From: Dyadobacter luticola
GTDB lineage: Bacteria; Bacteroidota; Bacteroidia; Cytophagales; Spirosomataceae
NCBI RefSeq assembly: GCF_005860805.1
Contig: NZ_VCEJ01000004.1
Location: forward strand, 1,674,001 to 1,738,000
Direction: 5' to 3'
Length of the DNA stretch: 64,000 nucleotides
The number at the start of each line of letters is the position of its first letter. The stretch's first letter is position 1. Of this stretch, positions 1 through 6,570 are shown piece after piece. The notes under the pieces are model-generated. The model saw only the letters and a program-made list of their open reading frames with translations, ran no database searches and was not told where the DNA came from. A program made the translations under genes and the position numbers.

Positions 1-484
1 CTGACGTACCGGCGACGCCGCCTTTACTTACCTGCATGGCCCGCATCACCGTATTGCCGCGATTAAGCAGTAAAATCCAGAATTCTTCATTGGGCTTGTC
101 CAGCAAATGCTGCCTCATTTCATCATAAACAGATTCCGGGCCGGTGATTTTTCTTTTTCGCTCCATGGTTTTTTCACTTCGGCGCCGACCCAGTTCCAAT
201 GCTGCCAGGATGGTGATTGCTTTGGCTTTTCCAATGCCGCGGATCTTGGTCAAATCCTTTACAGTCAGCTTGGCAAGTTCATTGATGTTGTTGTTGCCAA
301 GGTCCATGATGATCTTCCCGACATCCACTGCAGAGTTTTCAAATGTGCCCGAGCCGATCAAAATCGCGATCAGCTCGGCGTCGGACAGTACTTCGCGGCC
401 TTTTAAATGCAGTTTTTCGCGTGGCCTGTCTTCTTCCGACCAGTTTAAGATATTGCGTGGATTGGTACTCTCGTATTTTGCCAT
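1..484 (-). CDS. radC: RadC/UPF0758 family protein, C-terminus cut by window edge
   Basis: RadC-family protein, historically linked to DNA repair although its real role is unsettled. The family joins an N-terminal helical region to a JAB/MPN metalloprotease-like domain. The first 161 residues are visible. A helix-hairpin-helix stretch (KIRGIGKAKAITILAA) lies near residue 80, and the MPN domain begins around residue 110 (EEFWILLLNRG). The HxH...D metal motif would lie beyond the left edge, so catalytic competence cannot be judged. The ATG at 484 gives MAKYESTNPRNILNWSEEDR, a normal family N-terminus. The gene is transcribed leftward, like the three genes to its right. Confidence 0.9.
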   Translation of the reverse strand, partial: MAKYESTNPRNILNWSEEDRPREKLHLKGREVLSDAELIAILIGSGTFENSAVDVGKIIMDLGNNNINELAKLTVKDLTKIRGIGKAKAITILAALELGRRRSEKTMERKRKITGPESVYDEMRQHLLDKPNEEFWILLLNRGNTVMRAMQVSKGGVAGTS

Positions 485-542
485 AATGGATTTCGGTTAC
501 GTGTTATCCATTAGACGCGCGGTTTCTAAAAAGTAACAGAAA

Positions 543-2081
543 TTATTGACCTAATTTTGTGAGGGCCGCTCTCGCCTTGTTATCAATGCTGTTTTTGTAT
601 TCATGATTCTTGAACGACATTGATTTTTTGAAGTAAGCGATGGCTTTTTGTTTCTGGTTGAGGTCCAGATAAATGTAGCCAAGTTGGAGCGCCGCGGATG
701 CGCAGAAGCCTTCGGTATCCTGTACCGGTAATACTAAAACGCGCTCGTAAGAAGAAATTGCGTTGAGATTTTGCTCCGATTTCTGGGCAATGCGGCCCGT
801 CCGATAATTGTACTCCGCTTTTTCTGCAACCTTTTGAAATGAATTTTCAGAAAGTGCACGCATGAGTTCCGACACCTCTTTCAAATATCCGCCATCGGTT
901 GCGTATCGTGCTTTAAATAAAACTTTTTGTCCAGAGCTAATTTTTCCTGCTTCAAAATCAGCTGCAAATCTTGTTGCAAAAGCATCTGCTTCAACAATCG
1001 TCTTTCCGGATCTGGCAATTTTGTCAAGATAGGTTTTGGCTCCACGATCATTACCGCTGAGCCACTGGCACATAAAGAGCTTTAAATTGCAGTCTTTCAA
1101 ATAATTGAAACCTTTGTACTGCCGCAAAAATGTTAGATAGTTTTCAGACGCAACCTGATAATCGCCTCTTTGTAAATTGATTTCCCCTTTTAAATAATTC
1201 AAAAATGGAAATGGAATGTAGGCGGGGCCAGTGGGTGCAGTCGACAGATATTTGTCAGCTTCCTCACTTTTGCCTTCTTTCATCAAAACCGTTGTTGCAA
1301 AAAAATGCAGGAGCAGGTTATCCGGCTGCTCTTTCGGCCAGTTTCGTATTTTGATTTGCTGGGCAGGGGATAATTCCAGTGTGTAAGCATGGAGCAAAAG
1401 GTCAATCAAATCAGCCTCTTGTTGAAAAATCGTATTCCCGTTTCCAACTACCTGAATTTCCCGGATCCCCGCCTGAATGTTGCCCCGCATACCCAAAACC
1501 TTGGCCACCCAGCTGTAATTGCCCGGGATAGAGCCGATGAGCACATGAAGCAAACCGAGCGATTTTAATGTGGGCTGAAACTGCGGAAACAGTTTGTAAT
1601 TTTCTTCCAGCAGCTTGTAAGCCTTAATAATTTCCCAGGAGCCGCTGACTTCGTTTCCAAATTTGAGCTTCGCAAATGCCCAGTGCAGACGGATTTCTGC
1701 CTGGAAAAAACGTTTGAAAGGAGAGTTATCCGGCAGACGTCCCATGAAATCCAGGCGCGTACTTTCCAGTGCAGATAATTTCTTATAGGCATTTTCATCC
1801 TCTGAAATCAGGAGATAGTGCAGGTCCGCGTAATTATCCAGGTAAGGCACAAATGCATTATCAGCCTCTGAATTTCTCTCATTATCAACAATTTCCCGGG
1901 CAGTATTAATCCGAAGCTTTTGGATTTCAAAGTAAGCTTTTTGAAGTTTTGGTGAAAAATCTACGGTCGCCGGGCGTGTTTCAGCGAATACGGGAGTAAA
2001 TGAAGCAATTAGGTAATGTGTAGCAAGACAGCACATTAACCTGAAAAACAAACCAGAAAGTCCTGAAATTCTCAAAACCAT
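543..2081 (-). CDS. Exported TPR-repeat protein, function unknown
   Basis: Protein of about 512 residues with helical repeats of TPR type. The N-terminus has a hydrophobic segment (LFFRLMCCLATHYLIASF) ending near an Ala-rich FAE, consistent with Sec export to the periplasm. Alanine/tyrosine-rich helix pairs follow, for example LNYLKGEINLQRGDYQVASE and ALQLGYIYLDLNQKQKAIA near the C-terminus. An upstream in-frame ATG at 2120 would add 13 residues. I prefer 2081 because the signal peptide then sits at the N-terminus. It starts about 60 bases after the zinc-ribbon gene on the same strand, so the two are probably co-transcribed. TPR proteins scaffold protein complexes; no specific partner can be inferred. 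Confidence 0.75.
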   Translation of the reverse strand: MVLRISGLSGLFFRLMCCLATHYLIASFTPVFAETRPATVDFSPKLQKAYFEIQKLRINTAREIVDNERNSEADNAFVPYLDNYADLHYLLISEDENAYKKLSALESTRLDFMGRLPDNSPFKRFFQAEIRLHWAFAKLKFGNEVSGSWEIIKAYKLLEENYKLFPQFQPTLKSLGLLHVLIGSIPGNYSWVAKVLGMRGNIQAGIREIQVVGNGNTIFQQEADLIDLLLHAYTLELSPAQQIKIRNWPKEQPDNLLLHFFATTVLMKEGKSEEADKYLSTAPTGPAYIPFPFLNYLKGEINLQRGDYQVASENYLTFLRQYKGFNYLKDCNLKLFMCQWLSGNDRGAKTYLDKIARSGKTIVEADAFATRFAADFEAGKISSGQKVLFKARYATDGGYLKEVSELMRALSENSFQKVAEKAEYNYRTGRIAQKSEQNLNAISSYERVLVLPVQDTEGFCASAALQLGYIYLDLNQKQKAIAYFKKSMSFKNHEYKNSIDNKARAALTKLGQ

Positions 2082-2144
2082 TTTTGATGGACATAAAAAA
2101 AGGTTGTCCGGGTAAGACAACCTTTTAAATATTTTATCTGAATC

Positions 2145-2891
2145 TTATCTGCGTTGGTGAACTGGTTCTACGCTTTCAACATCGGCCAAAATCCGGCCGC
2201 AATGTTCGCAGACAATCAGTTTTTTACGTTCACGGATATCCGCCTGACGCTGAGGAGGTACGATGCTGAAACAGCCTCCGCAAGCTCCGCGGGAAACATG
2301 TACTACCGCAAGACCGTTCATTGAGTTGTCACGGATCTTTTGGTAAGATTTAAGCAAACGATCTTCGATTTTCTTAATGTGCTTCTCTCTTTCCGCGATC
2401 AATGCTTTTTCTTCCGCCTCGCTTTCACCGGTGATCACCGAAAGTTCTCCTTTTTTCGCTTTCAGATCTTCATTTCTTTCATTCAGAACTGACTCGGCAC
2501 GATTTGCATCTTCTTCGATCAACCTGATGCGGGCACGGGCCTCATTTATCTTTTTATCAGCCAGTTGCATGTCAAGTTCCTGCAATTCGATTTCCTTGGT
2601 GATGGCATCGTACTCGCGGTTGTTCCGGACATTCATTTGCTGATCCTTGTATTTTTTGATCAGTTTTTCACCTTCTTTCTGCGCATTTTTGAAATTGTCG
2701 ATCTCCGTATTCAAATTGGCGATTTCACTTTTGAATTTGCTGAGGCGCGTTTCAAAGCCGATAATTTCATCTTCGAGGTCCCTCACTTCTTCGGGAAGGT
2801 CTCCGCGGGTTTTAAGTATTTCGTCTAGGCTTGAATCAATTTCCTGCAATTTCAGGAGAGCATCTAATTTTTGTGCGATTGTGTTTTCCAT
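2145..2891 (-). CDS. Coiled-coil protein with C-terminal C4 zinc ribbon (CT398 type)
   Basis: The 248-residue protein has two parts. Residues about 10-190 form a long charged coiled coil, rich in Glu/Lys heptads such as EIELQELDMQLADKKINEA. The C-terminus holds a zinc ribbon with two Cys pairs, CGGC and CEHC, about 25 residues apart. This is the layout of the CT398/zf-RING_7 family, which is widespread in bacteria and seen as a nucleic-acid or protein-binding adaptor of unclear role. It lies between a Nif3-like gene and the TPR gene on the same strand. Nif3 and this zinc-ribbon family are often neighbours, so the pair is probably a conserved unit. Confidence 0.88.
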   Translation of the reverse strand: MENTIAQKLDALLKLQEIDSSLDEILKTRGDLPEEVRDLEDEIIGFETRLSKFKSEIANLNTEIDNFKNAQKEGEKLIKKYKDQQMNVRNNREYDAITKEIELQELDMQLADKKINEARARIRLIEEDANRAESVLNERNEDLKAKKGELSVITGESEAEEKALIAEREKHIKKIEDRLLKSYQKIRDNSMNGLAVVHVSRGACGGCFSIVPPQRQADIRERKKLIVCEHCGRILADVESVEPVHQRR

Positions 2892-2988
2892 GTATGTCTT
2901 TAATGGACTTGTTTCAATGCTTAATATGTGAGGGCAAAAGCCAGAATTTTAACAGATAATCAGACAAATAAGTTGTTGAAATCGCTCT

Positions 2989-4089
2989 CTAAACAAAATA
3001 TTGCACTGGATTGGTATTGACTTCTGACAAACAGAGTGCAAAATTACTAAATTTTCCTGATAAATAGTTATGGAGTAAATTTTTAGTGAAGACTTCGCTC
3101 TCATAATGTCCGATATCACAAATCATGATTTTGTCCTCGGCGTCGAAGAATTCGTGGTACTTGTAATCGGCAGTCACAAAGGCATCAGCTCCGGCTCGTA
3201 TCGCATCCTGCAAAAGAAAGCTGCCCGCTCCGCCACAAATCGCGACTTTTTGGATTCGATCCGAAACAAATGCGGTGTGTTTGATTACGTCCACATTCAT
3301 TTGACTTTTAACTAACTGCAAAAAATCTTTTGGAAGAAGCGGCTCTGCCAATTCTCCAATTGCGCCAGCGCCAACTTCCTGATTCTCATTTTCCAAAGAT
3401 GTTAAGTAGTAAGCTACTTCCTCATAGGGATGCGCAGCCCGCAAAACTGAAAGCATTTTGGATTCCAGGTAGGAGGGGAACATGATCTCAACCCGGTCTT
3501 CCGAAACTTCTTCCAACTTTCCCCTCGATCCAATCACCGGATTTGCGGATTCGCCCGGTAAAAATGTCCCGGTACCCGGCGTCCGGAAGCTGCAATTTTC
3601 ATATTCCCCGATCTTTCCTGCTCCCGCCTTATATAATGCGTCCAGCACGGTTTCTGTATTTTCTTTCGGAGCAAAAAAGGTGAGCTTGGTCAGCCATTGC
3701 TTTTTAGGTGCGAGCACCTTCACATTCAGCAGCCCGAGCCGCTCCGCAATTTTCCAATTCACACCATTGGTAACATGGTCCAGGTTGGTATGCGTGGCGT
3801 AGATCGCAATGTCATTCTTAATCGCATTGATTACCGTGCGCTCGACATAGTTTTTGCCATTCAGCTTTTTAAGTCCTTTAAAAATAATCGGATGGTGCGC
3901 GACGATCAGGTTGCAACCTCTCTGAAGCGCTTCCTGCACAACTTGCTCGGTTACATCCAACGTGAAAAGAATCCCGCTAACCTCCGTATTTGGCGACCCG
4001 ACGAGCAATCCGGCATTATCATATCCTTCTTGATAGGCCAGCGGCGCAAGCTTTTCGAGCTCGTTGGTAATGTCTTTGATGAATGTCAT
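2989..4089 (-). CDS. Nif3-like dinuclear metal-centre protein
   Basis: Member of the Nif3/YbgI family, often mislabelled GTP cyclohydrolase I type 2. These are toroidal hexamers with a two-metal site and no settled biochemical role. Metal ligands are visible: HH in IVAHHPIIF, H and D in ATHTNLDHVTNGVNW, and H and E at the C-terminus in ICDIGHYESEVF. At 366 residues it is the long form, with a PII-like insertion between the two halves (about residues 130-240, including AHPYEEVAYY). It is the first gene of a probable leftward operon with the zinc-ribbon and TPR genes, and diverges from the tRNA-Asp promoter. Confidence 0.9.
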   Translation of the reverse strand: MTFIKDITNELEKLAPLAYQEGYDNAGLLVGSPNTEVSGILFTLDVTEQVVQEALQRGCNLIVAHHPIIFKGLKKLNGKNYVERTVINAIKNDIAIYATHTNLDHVTNGVNWKIAERLGLLNVKVLAPKKQWLTKLTFFAPKENTETVLDALYKAGAGKIGEYENCSFRTPGTGTFLPGESANPVIGSRGKLEEVSEDRVEIMFPSYLESKMLSVLRAAHPYEEVAYYLTSLENENQEVGAGAIGELAEPLLPKDFLQLVKSQMNVDVIKHTAFVSDRIQKVAICGGAGSFLLQDAIRAGADAFVTADYKYHEFFDAEDKIMICDIGHYESEVFTKNLLHNYLSGKFSNFALCLSEVNTNPVQYFV

Positions 4090-4182
4090 TTTCGAAATTT
4101 CAGCAACTATTTCATTTTCAGAATCTTCGTTTTTTGGGATTCTGCTTTTACAAAGAAAATAACTAAATTGCTGATGCAGCTA

Positions 4183-4212
4183 TTGCGTTGGAAAATAATA
4201 ATGGTAGTTTTG
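4183..4212 (+). promoter_or_regulatory. Bacteroidota-type promoter for the tRNA-Asp array
   Basis: TTG at 4183-4185, a 19-base spacer and TAGTTTTG at 4205-4212 match the Bacteroidota primary sigma consensus (TTG, about 19 bases, TAnnTTTG). The predicted start is near 4219, leaving a leader of about 29 bases before the first tRNA. Confidence 0.7.
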
Positions 4213-4247
4213 CACCACGTTTTACGAAAACGACTCGTAAAATATCT

Positions 4248-4321
4248 GGTTTGGTAGTTCAGTTGGTTAGAATACATGCCTGTCACGCATGGGGTCGCGG
4301 GTTCGAGTCCCGTCCAGACCG
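4248..4321 (+). tRNA. tRNA-Asp (anticodon GTC), copy 1
   Basis: The sequence folds as a canonical tRNA. A 7-bp acceptor pairs GGTTTGG with CCAGACC, and the anticodon stem CATGC/GCATG carries loop CTGTCAC (anticodon GTC). The T arm contains GGTTCGAGTCC. The discriminator is G at 4321, and CCA is encoded at 4322-4324. This is the most complete copy of a four-unit array and lies directly behind the promoter at 4183. Confidence 0.95.
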
Positions 4322-4360
4322 CCAGAAAAAAGTAAGTAAGTTCGAAGTTCTTTAAGTATT

Positions 4361-4434
4361 GGTTTGGTAGTTCAGTTGGTTAGAATACATGCCTGTCACG
4401 CATGGGGTCGCGGGTTCGAGTCCCGTCCAGACCG
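4361..4434 (+). tRNA. tRNA-Asp (anticodon GTC), copy 2
   Basis: This copy is identical to copy 1 over all 74 bases. CCA is not encoded: CAA follows the discriminator. It is separated from copy 1 by about 36 bases and followed at once by a hairpin terminator. The terminator and the tRNA body recur in degenerate form in the next two units. Confidence 0.95.
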
Positions 4435-4439
4435 CAAGA

Positions 4440-4464
4440 AGCTCAGAGAAATCTGGGCTTTTTT
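4440..4464 (+). terminator. Rho-independent terminator after tRNA-Asp copy 2
   Basis: Stem AGCTCAGA/TCTGGGCT (8 bp, one G-T pair) with a GAAA loop, followed by six T. The same hairpin recurs at 4566-4590 and 4719-4743. Confidence 0.85.
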
Positions 4465-4473
4465 CATTTATAC

Positions 4474-4560
4474 GGTAGTTCAGTTGGTTAGAATACATGC
4501 CCGGCCGACGCTCGGTGTCACGGGTTCGAGTCCCGCCGGTATGCCGGCCCAGCCATACCG
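4474..4560 (+). pseudogene. Degenerate tRNA-Asp copy 3
   Basis: It starts with the tRNA-Asp D-arm block (GGTAGTTCAGTTGGTTAGAA) and keeps the T-arm core GGGTTCGAGTCCC. The anticodon arm is replaced by a GC-rich stretch (CCGGCCGACGCTCG), and the 3' anticodon strand is missing. About 17 bases containing the palindrome GCCGGTATGCCGGC separate the T arm from the 3' acceptor strand. The 5' acceptor strand is lost: the preceding bases are TTATAC from the previous unit's trailer, so no standard 7-bp acceptor forms with CCATACC. It is unlikely to make a functional tRNA-Asp. Confidence 0.75.
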
Positions 4561-4565
4561 CAGAA

Positions 4566-4590
4566 AGCTCAGAGAAATCTGGGCTTTATT
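4566..4590 (+). terminator. Terminator copy after degenerate tRNA unit 3
   Basis: Same AGCTCAGA-GAAA-TCTGGGCT hairpin as at 4440. The T tract is broken (TTTATTCG), so it is probably weaker. Confidence 0.65.
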
Positions 4591-4598
4591 CGTTTTTA

Positions 4599-4713
4599 GG
4601 TAGTTCAGTTGGTTAGAATACATGCCCTGCCGACGCTCGTGTCACGCATGGGGCGGGGCGCGCAGCCTCGCGGGCGGTTCGAGTCCCGCCGGTATGCCGG
4701 CCCAGCCAGACCG
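4599..4713 (+). pseudogene. Degenerate tRNA-Asp copy 4 with three insertions
   Basis: All segments of tRNA-Asp after the 5' acceptor strand are present in order, interrupted by GC-rich insertions. The first lies before the anticodon loop (CTGCCGACGCTC). The second, about 14 bases (CGGGGCGCGCAGCC), lies in the variable region. The third, about 16 bases with the GCCGGTATGCCGGC palindrome, lies between T arm and acceptor. GTGTCACGCATGGGG still carries the GTC anticodon and its 3' stem. The 5' acceptor strand is replaced by a T tract from the previous terminator. Two insertions are shared with unit 3, so these units descend from one another. Confidence 0.75.
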
Positions 4714-4718
4714 CAAGA

Positions 4719-4743
4719 AGCTCAGAGAAATCTGGGCTTTTTT
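4719..4743 (+). terminator. Terminator copy after degenerate tRNA unit 4
   Basis: Third copy of the AGCTCAGA-GAAA-TCTGGGCT hairpin, again with a six-T tract. It probably ends the array transcript. Confidence 0.8.
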
Positions 4744-4813
4744 CGTTTTTAGCCAGGCGCGACTGGCACAATTTTCATGATGGTAGCATCTCAGCCACCA
4801 ACATTTCATCATC

Positions 4814-5158
4814 ATGGAAAATCAAAAATATCAAGAATGTATAGATGCCTGTCTGGCCTGTGCCCAGGCTTGCAGCTACTGCGCTATTTCCTGTCTGAAC
4901 GAGGAGCATGTTGCACATTTAAAAAAATGCATTCAGCTGGACCTCGAATGTGCGGCGATTTGCCGGGCTTCTGCGGAAGTAATGAGTTTGGGAAGTTCTT
5001 TCAGTGCGCATTTATGCCGGGTTTGTGCGGATGCTTGCCGGGCTTGCGCCGAAGAATGTTCCAAGCACGCGGAAATGGGTATGGAACATTGCAGGGTATG
5101 TGCGGAAGCTTGCCGCAAATGTTACGAGGCCTGCGAGGCGATGGCGACACCGGTTTAG
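4814..5158 (+). CDS. Four-helix-bundle copper-storage-type protein (Csp/DUF326)
   Basis: Small protein of 114 residues with 19 cysteines in CxxC and CxxxC spacings along amphipathic helices, for example CIDACLACAQACSYC and CRVCAEACRKCYEAC. This pattern is typical of the Csp/DUF326 family, whose four-helix bundles hold many Cu(I) ions in the core. No signal peptide is visible (start MENQKYQ), which points to a cytosolic Csp3-like form that buffers or detoxifies copper inside the cell. No copper ATPase or CueR-type regulator gene is adjacent. A longer overlapping reading frame (4777-5169, another frame) is an artefact of the Cys-rich sequence. Confidence 0.88.
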   Translation: MENQKYQECIDACLACAQACSYCAISCLNEEHVAHLKKCIQLDLECAAICRASAEVMSLGSSFSAHLCRVCADACRACAEECSKHAEMGMEHCRVCAEACRKCYEACEAMATPV

Positions 5159-5165
5159 TCTGGAC

Positions 5166-5203
5166 ATAAAAAAACACGCAGGTTTCAAAATGAACCCGCG
5201 TGT
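5166..5203 (-). terminator. Terminator for the minus-strand tRNA-like RNA
   Basis: Hairpin with arms ACACGC/GCGTGT extended by GGTT/AACC around an A-C mismatch. On the minus strand it is followed by seven T, and on the plus strand it lacks a T tract. It therefore fits leftward transcription from the RNA at 5279-5439. Confidence 0.75.
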
Positions 5204-5278
5204 CAAATTACACTTCATCAACAAACTAAAAACCAAATAAAACTAATACGAAAAAATTCGCTTGTCAAGTTTTTTTTG

Positions 5279-5439
5279 CTGTAGGAGGGGGATTCGAACC
5301 ACCCACGGTGCGGTTAGCTACGGTACAAATACTGTTGGTGGTCCACCCCAGTCGACGTTAGTCGGCATTATGCCGCGTTTATCCCTTATTCACCACCCCC
5401 GAGACAGGAGGGCATGGCTGCCAATTTCATCACCCTACA
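5279..5439 (-). ncRNA. tRNA-like RNA with about 90 bases inserted before the T arm
   Basis: Read on the minus strand, the ends pair as a 7-bp acceptor (TGTAGGG with TCCTACA). T8, A14 and G18G19 sit where a tRNA has them, in GATGAAATTGGCAG. An anticodon arm CCCTC/GGGGG has loop CTGTCTC (GTC would be the anticodon, but position 37 is T, not purine). A T arm GGTTCGAATCC lies at the other end. Between the arms lie about 90 bases, far beyond a normal class II variable arm, with small palindromes (GGCATAATGCC, GGTGGACCACC). One T-stem mismatch exists and CCA is not encoded. It may be an aberrant long-arm tRNA, a decayed tRNA or a regulatory RNA with tRNA-like ends. Confidence 0.55.
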
Positions 5440-5495
5440 ATGTGATCTTCCATCAATCGAAGCATAATAACTGAGCTTCCGATAAATTGGTTCTG

Positions 5496-5503
5496 CAAAA
5501 CTA
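5496..5503 (-). promoter_or_regulatory. Possible -7 element for the tRNA-like RNA
   Basis: TAGTTTTG on the minus strand, identical to the -7 box of the tRNA-Asp promoter, lies about 57 bases upstream of the tRNA-like RNA. No clear TTG is seen at the right spacing, so this is tentative. Confidence 0.4.
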
Positions 5504-5612
5504 AAACTTCTGATTTTAAATATAAAATTTTTTCATTAAAAATTGTCAAAATTTACAAACATTGCATAAATTGAAGTGTTTTGTTGTGAAAAATTCAAAC
5601 ATACTTCACCTA

Positions 5613-6083
5613 ATGCAAAAATATTCAGATATAGATAGTACGGACCTGCGCATTCTTTCGCTGCTGATCGAGAATGCTGCGTTACCGTACACGGAGATCG
5701 GCAAGCGGGTTTTCGTCTCGGGTGGTACAGTCCATGTGAGAATGAAGAAGCTTGAACAAATGGGTATTGTCAAGGGCTCGCAGCTGGTGATCGACCCGGC
5801 AAAGCTCGGCTGGGATATCAGCGCTTTTTTAGGGATTTATCTTGACAAAAGTTCTTTATACGAAGAAGTCGCCACTGCGCTGGAAGGTATACCTGAGGTA
5901 GTCAACATCCATTATACCACCGGCATTTATAGTATTTTCCTCAAAATCGTTTGCCGGGACACCAATCACCTGCGCGAAATTCTTCACGACAAAATTCAGA
6001 AAGTAAGCGGCATTCAGCGTACCGAAACTTTTATTTCACTCGAAGAACGCATCAATCGTTCTATTCCTTTGGCCGAGGATTAA
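5613..6083 (+). CDS. Lrp/AsnC family transcriptional regulator
   Basis: Protein of 156 residues. The N-terminal winged helix-turn-helix comprises DLRILSLLIENAALPYTEIG, the recognition helix SGGTVHVRMKKLEQMGIVKG and the wing. A C-terminal RAM/ligand-binding domain begins around residue 70 (ISAFLGIYLDKSSLYEEVA) and includes GIYSIFLKIVCRD. Such proteins are octameric or dimeric feast/famine regulators that bind amino acids. The ATG at 5613 is preferred over the upstream in-frame ATG at 5562, because the family starts shortly before the HTH and the extra 17 residues come from A+T-rich intergenic sequence. No amino-acid gene is adjacent, so its target cannot be guessed. Confidence 0.92.
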   Translation: MQKYSDIDSTDLRILSLLIENAALPYTEIGKRVFVSGGTVHVRMKKLEQMGIVKGSQLVIDPAKLGWDISAFLGIYLDKSSLYEEVATALEGIPEVVNIHYTTGIYSIFLKIVCRDTNHLREILHDKIQKVSGIQRTETFISLEERINRSIPLAED

Positions 6084-6130
6084 GCAATGATTTGATTTTG
6101 TCATCATTTAAGAAAATTCTTACATTTGCG

Positions 6131-6160
6131 TTGTATATATAAAAAACTTATATATATTTG
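6131..6160 (+). promoter_or_regulatory. Promoter of the padR-tonB operon
   Basis: TTG at 6131-6133, an exact 19-base spacer and TATATTTG at 6153-6160 match the Bacteroidota consensus. The padR ATG follows 20 bases later. Confidence 0.8.
6134..6156. promoter_or_regulatory. Inverted repeat inside the padR promoter, likely PadR operator
   Basis: Perfect 9-bp inverted repeat, TATATATAA and TTATATATA, separated by five bases (AAAAC). It fills the promoter spacer and runs into the -7 box. Many PadR proteins bind A+T-rich dyads in their own promoters, so autorepression is the natural reading; this is inferred. Confidence 0.65.
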
Positions 6161-6179
6161 GTCAATCAAAAATTAACTC

Positions 6180-6533
6180 ATGGAGAATAACACGACAAGT
6201 AACGAATACGTCCGGGGTACATTGAAAACCATCGTGTTGAATTTGCTGGCTGAGCACGACAGAATGTATGGATACGAGATAACCCAGGAAGTAAAAGAGC
6301 GGACAGGCGGCGCTATCGCGTTGACATTTGGTGCTTTATATCCTGTTTTACATAAATTGGAGCAGGAAGGTTTATTGTTGACAGAGTCTGTGGAAGTGGA
6401 CGGGCGGCTCAGAAAATATTATTCGCTTACTACGCCCGGAAGTGAAGCAGCCCGCACTAAAACCGATGATCTTGAACGTTTTATAGATGCCGTGAGATTA
6501 TTGCTGGCACCTAGGAACTTAGCAACCGAATAA
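6180..6533 (+). CDS. PadR family transcriptional regulator
   Basis: Protein of 117 residues with the PadR-type winged helix: KTIVLNLLAEHDRMYGYEIT, then TFGALYPVLHKLEQEGLL and the wing (VDGRLRKYYSLT), followed by a short C-terminal dimerisation helix. The length is typical of the small PadR subfamily. PadR proteins mostly repress the operon that contains them, and a perfect dyad overlaps the promoter just upstream. The gene is 37 bases ahead of the TonB-like gene on the same strand, so it probably controls that gene in response to an unknown effector. Confidence 0.93.
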   Translation: MENNTTSNEYVRGTLKTIVLNLLAEHDRMYGYEITQEVKERTGGAIALTFGALYPVLHKLEQEGLLLTESVEVDGRLRKYYSLTTPGSEAARTKTDDLERFIDAVRLLLAPRNLATE

Positions 6534-6570
6534 TATCAGTTACATGGCAAATATCTAAACAGATAATCCT

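Larger units (their letters stand above)
4361..4743 (+). repeat. Tandem tRNA-plus-terminator repeat, three units
   Basis: Three successive units (from 4361, 4474 and 4599) share the layout D-arm block, T-arm block, AGCTCAGA terminator. Unit 2 is an intact tRNA-Asp; the next two are progressively altered. Unit junctions fall at the GG just before the D arm, inside what was the acceptor stem. Confidence 0.75.

Noticed and set aside
4364..4603. 79-residue plus-strand frame across the tRNA array
   Set aside because: It is a read-through of tRNA-Asp copies and terminators; the repeated peptide VVQLVRIHA is the translated D arm.
4361..4743. CRISPR array
   Set aside because: Repeat units are tRNA-Asp-derived with terminators, units are over 100 bases and spacers are not unique; no cas genes nearby.
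4777..5169. 130-residue frame overlapping the copper-storage gene
   Set aside because: The other frame (4814-5158) shows the regular CxxC/CxxxC helix pattern; this one is its shadow.
5163..5439. tmRNA
   Set aside because: It lacks the GGGG-start alanine-type acceptor, any plausible peptide tag frame and an encoded 3' CCA.
5262..5474. 70-residue plus-strand frame over the tRNA-like RNA
   Set aside because: It runs antisense to the structured RNA (its RRGIRTTHG is the complement of the T arm) and has no protein-family signal.
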